Shown here: positions 59,210 through 64,000 of the stretch, piece after piece
How the letters are laid out: every line of letters starts with the position of its first letter
How positions within the stretch are numbered: position 1 is the stretch's first letter
Source: CAZIKF01 sp964539825
GTDB lineage: Bacteria; Muiribacteriota; UBA6191
Assembly (NCBI GenBank): GCA_964539825.1
Contig: CAZIKF010000003.1
Location: 151,048 to 215,047 of the forward strand
Direction of reading: 5' to 3'
DNA length: 64,000 nt
Translations under genes and position numbers: made by a program
Notes under the pieces: generated by a model
What the model was told of the DNA's origin: nothing
The model's database searches: none
What the model saw: only the letters and a program-made list of their open reading frames with translations

Positions 59210-60352
59210 ATGAATGAAAAACAGGATTTATATACGGTCTTAAACGTTCCCAAAAACTGCGATCAGGCGGAGGTTAAGAAGGCGTTTAGGAAATTGGCTG
59301 TTAAATTTCACCCGGATAAGAACCCAGGAAATCAGGAAGCTGAGCAGCGCTTTAAGGAAGTCCAGCAGGCTTACGACGTTCTTTCTGATCCACAGAAGAG
59401 AAGTGCCTACGATCAGTTTGGTCATGCGGCTCTCAATGGTGGTATGGGAGGCGGATTCTCAGGTCAATCCTTTGATATGGGTGATCTTTTTGGCGAAATT
59501 TTTGGAGATAGTCCTTTCAAAGACTTCTTCGGAGGCTCTGGGGGAGGAGGGAAATCCGGTTCAAGACCGCGTCGCGGCGCTGATATTCAGTATCAACTGG
59601 ACCTCAAGTTTGAAGATGCGATCTTCGGTACCAAGACAGAGATCTCGGTACCTCGAGCCGAAGAGTGTAATAAATGCGGGACCCGCGGTGCGGTAGATCA
59701 CGATGATATCGTCACCTGTCCTGTTTGCCACGGTAAGGGGCAAATCCAACGGGTTCAGGGAGTCTTTAGTCTATCTACTACCTGTCATCAATGTACGGGT
59801 CGCGGAAAGGTGATAAAAAAGCCTTGCCCGGATTGTAGAGGCCAAGGTTTTGTAAAGAGGAGTTCAAAATTATCCGTGAGCGTACCCGCCGGTGTGGATG
59901 ATGGTGTTCGCATCAAGCTCAGGAGAGAAGGCGAGCCAGGGAGAAACGGCGGACCTCATGGGGATCTCTATCTGCTCCTTCGTGTGCAAGAACATGAATT
60001 CTTTGAACGAGATGGAATTCATATCATCTTAAGGCAAAAGATCTCTTTCACTCAGGCAGCGCTTGGATGCTCAATGAAGATTCCTACCCTGAATGGAAGT
60101 GTGAAACTCTCTGTACCAGAGGCTACCCAAAGCGGTCAGGTATTCAGAATCCGCGGTGAGGGGGTACCTGATGTTCATGGTGGGGGGAGAAAAGGGGATC
60201 AGATGGTGGAGATCATTGTGGAAACCCCCAAAAATCTAGATTCAAAGCAGAAAGAGCTCCTAAAGGAATTAGCGGATTTGAGAGGGGAAGAGCTTGTTGA
60301 GGCAGATTTCCTCGATAGAATGACCGAAAAAGTAAAAGATTTCTTTGGGTGA
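59210..60352 (+). CDS. dnaJ: Chaperone DnaJ
   Basis: 380 residues. J-domain with HPD (VKFHPDKNPGNQEAEQRF), Gly/Phe region and four zinc motifs (CNKCGTRG, CPVCHGKG, CHQCTGRG, CPDCRGQG). Delivers clients to DnaK. The last codons are TTC TTT GGG TGA; the TGA at 60350-60352 is part of the terminal GTGAAGCGAG of palindromic element 60349-60513, so the element supplies the stop. Confidence 0.97.
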   Translation: MNEKQDLYTVLNVPKNCDQAEVKKAFRKLAVKFHPDKNPGNQEAEQRFKEVQQAYDVLSDPQKRSAYDQFGHAALNGGMGGGFSGQSFDMGDLFGEIFGDSPFKDFFGGSGGGGKSGSRPRRGADIQYQLDLKFEDAIFGTKTEISVPRAEECNKCGTRGAVDHDDIVTCPVCHGKGQIQRVQGVFSLSTTCHQCTGRGKVIKKPCPDCRGQGFVKRSSKLSVSVPAGVDDGVRIKLRREGEPGRNGGPHGDLYLLLRVQEHEFFERDGIHIILRQKISFTQAALGCSMKIPTLNGSVKLSVPEATQSGQVFRIRGEGVPDVHGGGRKGDQMVEIIVETPKNLDSKQKELLKELADLRGEELVEADFLDRMTEKVKDFFG

Positions 60353-60513
60353 AGCGAGAACCGGTACTTAGGCATTGGCTTGAGTACCCATGAGCACCAC
60401 CTGGCGGTCGTTTACTCCTAGAACGATGCGATGCATCGCCCGTCGTCGCAAACAACCGCCATGCGGCACCCCTGAGCACTCAATCCACTATCACGCACCG
60501 GGTCTCGACTCAC
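60349..60513. repeat. Long-palindrome element, copy 5 (about 165 bp)
   Basis: Left arm GTGAAGCGAGAACCGGTACT (60349-60368); the right arm 60494-60513 is GCACCGGGTCTCGACTCAC, its imperfect complement. CTTAGG then CTTGAG inside the left half and CTCAATCC/GCGTGATAGTGG on the right match the half-sites of copies 2 and 4. The core differs (GATGCGATGCATCGC instead of GGTAGCATCGTTACC), so it is a diverged member. Dnaj stop codon overlaps its left end. Confidence 0.85.
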
Positions 60514-60887
60514 ACTAATGGTTGGAGAATATCGGTACAATTCGATGTGGGGGTTTCGAGAAGTAGTGGATTTTTGTGCTTCGTGTGGAAGAAGGTAGTT
60601 GCTCTACCTTCGACATGGGAAGTTCGANNNNNNNNNNNNNNNNNNNNNNNNNNNNNNNNNNNNNNNNNNNNNNNNNNNNNNNNNNNNNNNNNNNNNNNNN
60701 NNNNNNNNNNNNNNNNNNNNNNNNNNNGTAGTTTCCTCGTTAATTCTTGACTCTCGACTCCCTACTTCCCGGCTAATGAGGGGTTCGGGTTGGGGTGAGG
60801 AGGCTCCCTGTTGTTTTTGCCTGATCTCGTAGGCCTCCTCTTCAATTAGATTTTCAATTTCCTTGATCAGGGAAGTGGAGAGATTCA
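60514..60887. other. Gap-broken region holding a probable sixth palindromic element
   Basis: GAAGGTAG-TTGCT-CTACCTTC (60588-60609) is the family core hairpin. After the 100-N gap, GGAGTCGAGAGTCAAG read on the minus strand (60760-60745) resembles the terminal GAGTCGAG. The left end is not clear. The element probably caused the assembly break. Confidence 0.45.
60628..60727. other. 100-N assembly gap
   Basis: Exactly 100 N, next to the palindromic core hairpin at 60588-60609. Confidence 0.98.
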
Positions 60888-60888
60888 T
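60728..60888 (-). CDS. Small protein coupled to floA, 3' end lost in the gap
   Basis: At least 53 codons are readable (NLSTSLIKEIENLIEEEAYE then RQKQQGASSPQPEPLIS) before the N gap. Its ATG overlaps the floA stop as TAATG, strong evidence of translational coupling. N-terminal helix acidic and amphipathic; Gln/Pro-rich linker after. From about residue 41 (SREVGSRESRINEE) the DNA resembles the end of a long palindrome, so the gene may be interrupted or extended by an insertion. Family not recognised. In other bacteria a short gene of NfeD type often neighbours floA, but this is not one. Confidence 0.5.
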
Positions 60889-61889
60889 TAGCTTTGTTCG
60901 CCGCTCAACTCTAGCTCTGGACCGAGGTGGGCAATGGATTTTCTCATATCTGTGTCGGCTTCTACATTTTTAAGCTGATAATAGTCTTGTACTCCAAGTT
61001 TTCCAGATTTAAGAGCCTCCGCCATAGCCATGGGAATCTGGGATTGGGCATCGATTAAGCGGGCTTGCATCTCCTGCTCTTTAGCCAGGTTTTCCTCCTT
61101 TAAGGCTCGTGCGTTTGCGACTCTCTGGGCCGCTTTCGCCTCGGCAATTTGCTTGTCTGCTTCCGCTTGTTCGATTTGTAGCCCGGCTCCGATGTTTTTT
61201 CCAACATCTACATCGGCAATATCAATAGAGAGAATCTCAAAGGCTGTGTTCTTGTCGAGATCTCTCTTCTCCACCTCTCTTGAAATACTGTCCGGATTCT
61301 CTAGAACTTCTTTGTGATTGTCGCAAGATCCGATACGAGTACAGATTCCTTCGCCAACCCGGGCTAAAATGGTGTCAACTCCCGCTCCACCAACCAGCTT
61401 TTGGATATTAGCCTTGACCGTCACCTGGGCTCTGGCCTTAACCTGAATTCCGTCCTTGGCCATATTTTCCACCATATGGGTTTTAATGACTTTGGGAGTC
61501 ACGCACATCTGAACAGCTTCAAGTACATTTCGTCCGGCGAGATCAATGGCTGTTGCTGTACGAAAATCAAGTGGAATTCGGGCTCTATCAGCGCTGATCA
61601 GAGCATTGATAACAACTTCTACATTTCCTCCGGAGAGAAAATGAGTCTCCAGATGGTCTTTGGTGATATCACCAAGACTTGCTTTGGATGCTTGAATAAG
61701 AGATCTCACGATGGTTGATGGGGGTACGCCTCTAAACCGCATAAAGAAAAGGTCCAATAGACTGACTTGTACCGAACATGCCTTGGCTTCCAGCCAGAGG
61801 GGAATCGGTATAAAGGCCGTAAACACTATGAGGAGAAAAAGTAGACCTGCACCGCCTAATAAAGCGAGCCCAAAAAGACTTTCAAACAT
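60888..61889 (-). CDS. floA: Flotillin-like protein FloA
   Basis: 333 residues. Membrane segment at the N-terminus (LALLGGAGLLFLLIVFTAFI), then the FloA/YqfA order: FRGVPPSTIVRSLIQASKA, DLAGRNVLEAVQMCVTPKV, AQVTVKANIQKLVGGAGVDT, EILSIDIADVDVGKNIGAGL and EAKAAQRVANARALKEEN. Organises functional membrane microdomains. Length and motifs match the bacterial family. Its stop overlaps the next ATG (TAATG). Confidence 0.95.
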   Translation of the reverse strand: MFESLFGLALLGGAGLLFLLIVFTAFIPIPLWLEAKACSVQVSLLDLFFMRFRGVPPSTIVRSLIQASKASLGDITKDHLETHFLSGGNVEVVINALISADRARIPLDFRTATAIDLAGRNVLEAVQMCVTPKVIKTHMVENMAKDGIQVKARAQVTVKANIQKLVGGAGVDTILARVGEGICTRIGSCDNHKEVLENPDSISREVEKRDLDKNTAFEILSIDIADVDVGKNIGAGLQIEQAEADKQIAEAKAAQRVANARALKEENLAKEQEMQARLIDAQSQIPMAMAEALKSGKLGVQDYYQLKNVEADTDMRKSIAHLGPELELSGEQS

Positions 61890-61968
61890 TTCGACCTCCT
61901 AAAGTCGCCGAATCCCGATGGGTCTATGGGGAATCGGCTGTCATTATACAGCTTTGCCCCTTTGATTC

Positions 61969-62448
61969 CTACGCACTAAGGGCTTCACGGGCACTATTAG
62001 CTACTTTTGAAAATGGATCGATGATCAGAATCTCCTTAAGGAGTCTTCCAGCATCGTCTTTTAATCCCTGGTGGTTATAGATTCCGGCCAAAGCAAAATA
62101 GGGCTTTTGCAGGAGAGGATCTAATTGAACGCTCTTCTTAAAAGCCATCACCGCCGGTTTGAGTTCCATAAGCTCCAAATAGCACAGGCCCAGATGATAA
62201 CAATGAATAGCGCTTGTAGGCTCCAGGGAGCAAGCCTGGTCGAAAGTCGGGATCGCTTCCCGAAAACGGCCTGACTGAAAAAAAGCCAGACCTAAAGTTG
62301 TGAGTCCGTGTAGGGACAAGGGATTGCTCTTTAAATCCTTCAATGCCAATTCAATAACCTCATCATACTTTTGTTCCCCAAATAGTATCTCCAGGGATTT
62401 TTCTGTCTTAGAATCTATCTTTTGTTTCTTTTTCATAGTGTCTACCAT
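61969..62448 (-). CDS. Small TPR-repeat protein
   Basis: 159 residues, four TPR-like units (LHGLTTLGLAFFQSGRFREA, HCYHLGLCYLELMELKPAVM, PYFALAGIYNHQGLKDDAGR). A Lys-rich N-terminus (KKKQKIDSKTEK) and no signal peptide: a cytoplasmic adaptor. GAGAAAC before ATG 62448 is a weak RBS. On the same strand as and 79 bases upstream of floA; may be cotranscribed. Confidence 0.8.
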   Translation of the reverse strand: MVDTMKKKQKIDSKTEKSLEILFGEQKYDEVIELALKDLKSNPLSLHGLTTLGLAFFQSGRFREAIPTFDQACSLEPTSAIHCYHLGLCYLELMELKPAVMAFKKSVQLDPLLQKPYFALAGIYNHQGLKDDAGRLLKEILIIDPFSKVANSAREALSA

Positions 62449-62637
62449 TGTTTCTCAAGCGCGTCTTTGAATCAAGTATCTAGTTATTAGCAATGTAGGC
62501 CTTGCTGAAGTAGATCCATTTCCATTACAATAATAACAGCGCATATAGGAAGCTAAAGCAAGGGAATGGGAAGATATGGGGGCAACAGTCTTCCTCCCCG
62601 GAGTGAACTTACACGTACTATACAGGGGGAGCTCATT

Positions 62638-63291
62638 ATGAGACGACTCATTCTTTGCATGCTCTTTTTATTGGGGATTGCAACCCATCACGCCGTTCAG
62701 GTAACACTTCAGAGCGGCTGGAATCTTTTTTCACCGGTCCTGGGTTCTGATCAGGACGCACAGACTTATTTCACCATTCTTGGTCTTAATCCCGCAGTGG
62801 ATATTTCCAAGGTATGGTCTTATGATCCAAATGTAGGCTGGACCAAATTCGTTCCGGGGGAAGATAATTCCACCGGGGGGCGATTTCAGAATCTCACGGT
62901 AGGAGGTGGGTATTGGGTTTTCATGAATACACAACGAACCGTGGAATTATCCGATGCCTTTTCAACTTACAGTGTTGATCTATCTGGAAGTGGTTGGAAT
63001 CTTATTGGATTAGGTTCTTCGCAAAATGTTGCCATTGATGCGGATAATTTTTTGAATGAGGCTAACTTTTCCACCGGGGATGTGAACAGCATTCGCAAGA
63101 TCTGGGGATTTAACGGTTCGACCTGGAAGAGTTATGCACCCTCATCCGGGTCCAACAATTTGGATTCCTTAGATCCAGGTTTAGGGTATTGGTTTCTGAT
63201 TCTAAGCGACTTGGAAATCAATAGCCAAAACGTAAGTCTAAGCGATCTATTCCCGCCGACTTGTCCTGGTTGTCCCACAATAGGTAACTAA
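62638..63291 (+). CDS. Secreted protein with two GWNL ... GYW repeats
   Basis: 217 residues. Signal peptide (RRLILCMLFLLGIATHHAVQ) from ATG 62638, which follows GGGGAG. Two halves are homologous: SGWNLFSPVLGS ... VWSYDPNVGWTKFVPG ... GGGYWVFMN and SGWNLIGLGSSQ ... IWGFNGSTWKSYAPS ... GLGYWFLIL. Repeats of this type occur in surface proteins of several uncultured phyla. No enzyme motif. The frame upstream to 62566 lacks an RBS. Confidence 0.78.
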   Translation: MRRLILCMLFLLGIATHHAVQVTLQSGWNLFSPVLGSDQDAQTYFTILGLNPAVDISKVWSYDPNVGWTKFVPGEDNSTGGRFQNLTVGGGYWVFMNTQRTVELSDAFSTYSVDLSGSGWNLIGLGSSQNVAIDADNFLNEANFSTGDVNSIRKIWGFNGSTWKSYAPSSGSNNLDSLDPGLGYWFLILSDLEINSQNVSLSDLFPPTCPGCPTIGN

Positions 63292-63441
63292 GTTTTTCTT
63301 TAAGAGATTGAAAGGGTCCGTAGAAATGTCTATGGATCCTTAATTCTTTTCTTGATCCCTCAAACCAATCACCCTATAATCGCAACCCGTATCTTGATTT
63401 TAAATCAGGATCATTGATCTAAGATCGAACTGAAGAAGCTA

Positions 63442-64000
63442 ATGAAAAATCTCTGGCGCGTTTTAGCGTTTTCCATGTTGTTCCTGTGTTGGATTCCAGG
63501 TGCGTTAAGTATCTGGTCACAGTGTGAAATTGACCCCTTCCCGCCCTTTCCCCCGAGTCCTCCGGAGTTTAGAAAGGCCGTCACTGCACAATCGACTGGT
63601 AATGGTGTTTACCTTTCATGGCAACAGATACCAGACCAGGAAGGATTTCTTGTATCAGTGTGTAATGGACCCGATGGGTTTAAGCCCCTTGCGGAACTGG
63701 AAGAAAATTCTCTGCTAGTTACCGATATTCCTGAGTCCGGGACCTACGTATTCCAGGTCAAAGCCTTTGTAAAGGTAGATCAGAATTTCGTTTTTAACGG
63801 CGGGTCAATCGCAAAGGCAGAGGTACAGGCAGCGCGAACCCAGCCAGTGACTGGGGAAGTGGCTACTCAGATAGGGGTTGAAGTAAAACCGTCCTCTCCT
63901 CCAAAACAAACTCTTTCTTTTGAGATGGTTCATAATAAGGCCAGGGAATATCCTGGATTTCAGGGTTCAAGTTCCTTCTATAGTCCTATTTACCCGGAGG
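63442..64000 (+). CDS. Secreted fibronectin-III-like protein, cut by the right edge
   Basis: At least 186 codons, open to the end of the window. ATG 63442 starts a signal peptide (NLWRVLAFSMLFLCWIPGAL) followed by a Pro-rich linker (CEIDPFPPFPPSPPEF) and a fibronectin-III-like fold (VYLSWQQIPDQEGFLVSVCN, SGTYVFQVKAFVK). GAAG precedes the ATG. With the preceding gene it suggests a surface-protein region. The 150 bases between them contain no other gene I can support. Confidence 0.75.
   Translation, partial: MKNLWRVLAFSMLFLCWIPGALSIWSQCEIDPFPPFPPSPPEFRKAVTAQSTGNGVYLSWQQIPDQEGFLVSVCNGPDGFKPLAELEENSLLVTDIPESGTYVFQVKAFVKVDQNFVFNGGSIAKAEVQAARTQPVTGEVATQIGVEVKPSSPPKQTLSFEMVHNKAREYPGFQGSSSFYSPIYPE

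Overview
The window reads like a chromosome piece from an uncultured, Gram-negative (outer-membrane) bacterium of no phylum I can name with confidence. A beta-barrel porin, AsmA-like protein, NlpD/EnvC-like LysM-M23 protein and type IV pilus/type II secretion ATPase point to two membranes. RNase Y, FloA, DUF502, DUF2062 and an HD-GYP protein are common in deep-branching or deltaproteobacteria-like lineages. GC is moderate, gene density is high, and starts mostly follow AGGAG-type ribosome-binding sites. Three runs of exactly 100 N mark scaffold gaps, and two of them clearly lie inside repeats.

Layout. 1-2.7 kb: minus-strand operon of an ECF sigma factor, a zinc-finger/HTH anti-sigma-like protein and a GspE/PilB ATPase with a GspF-like N-terminus. 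2.9-8.9 kb: propeller-like secreted protein, B12-type radical SAM enzyme, LysM-M23 protein, two zinc-ribbon-locus genes, alpha/beta hydrolase. 8.9-12.1 kb: lysS, a bacterial-microcompartment vertex protein and an extended DeoC in one operon. 12.2-20.1 kb: HEAT-repeat membrane protein, secreted HExxH protease, and a response regulator/hybrid kinase/HD-GYP signalling operon. 20.1-25.9 kb: YHYH lipoprotein, porin, cupredoxin-like protein and RNase Y. 25.9-43.9 kb: envelope and housekeeping genes (LmeA-like, AsmA-like, thioredoxin-TPR, a second HExxH protease, DUF2062, PgsA-type synthase, tRNA-Arg(UCU), DUF502, DUF3048, AccB, a 1238-residue TPR membrane protein, a VanW-like protein). 44.2-52.5 kb: a plus-strand run of four radical SAM/SPASM proteins, one fused to a glycosyltransferase, plus a coiled-coil protein. 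52.9-60.4 kb: HU, CPBP protease, groES-groEL, grpE-dnaK-dnaJ. 60.7-64 kb: FloA, a TPR protein and two secreted proteins, the last cut by the right edge.

Two unexplained kinds of non-coding DNA stand out. The first is a family of four roughly 130-nt sequences (6971, 7859, 24011, 25713), all in the same orientation. They share four or five hairpins, with compensatory changes in one stem, and conserved unpaired ATGAACCT and CGGTATAG segments. Three end 9-18 nt before a start codon, like a riboswitch or protein-binding leader; the fourth follows the RNase Y gene and runs into a terminator. I do not recognise the motif as a known riboswitch class. The second is a family of roughly 164-bp long-palindrome elements (4064, 20108, 21453, 60349, plus a remnant at 21312 and a probable gap-broken copy near 60540). 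In four cases the first TGA of the element end is exactly the stop codon of the adjacent gene.

The radical SAM/glycosyltransferase cluster and the isolated microcompartment vertex/DeoC pair are the most interesting protein-coding finds. All functional assignments are from reading the protein sequences; no database search was run.
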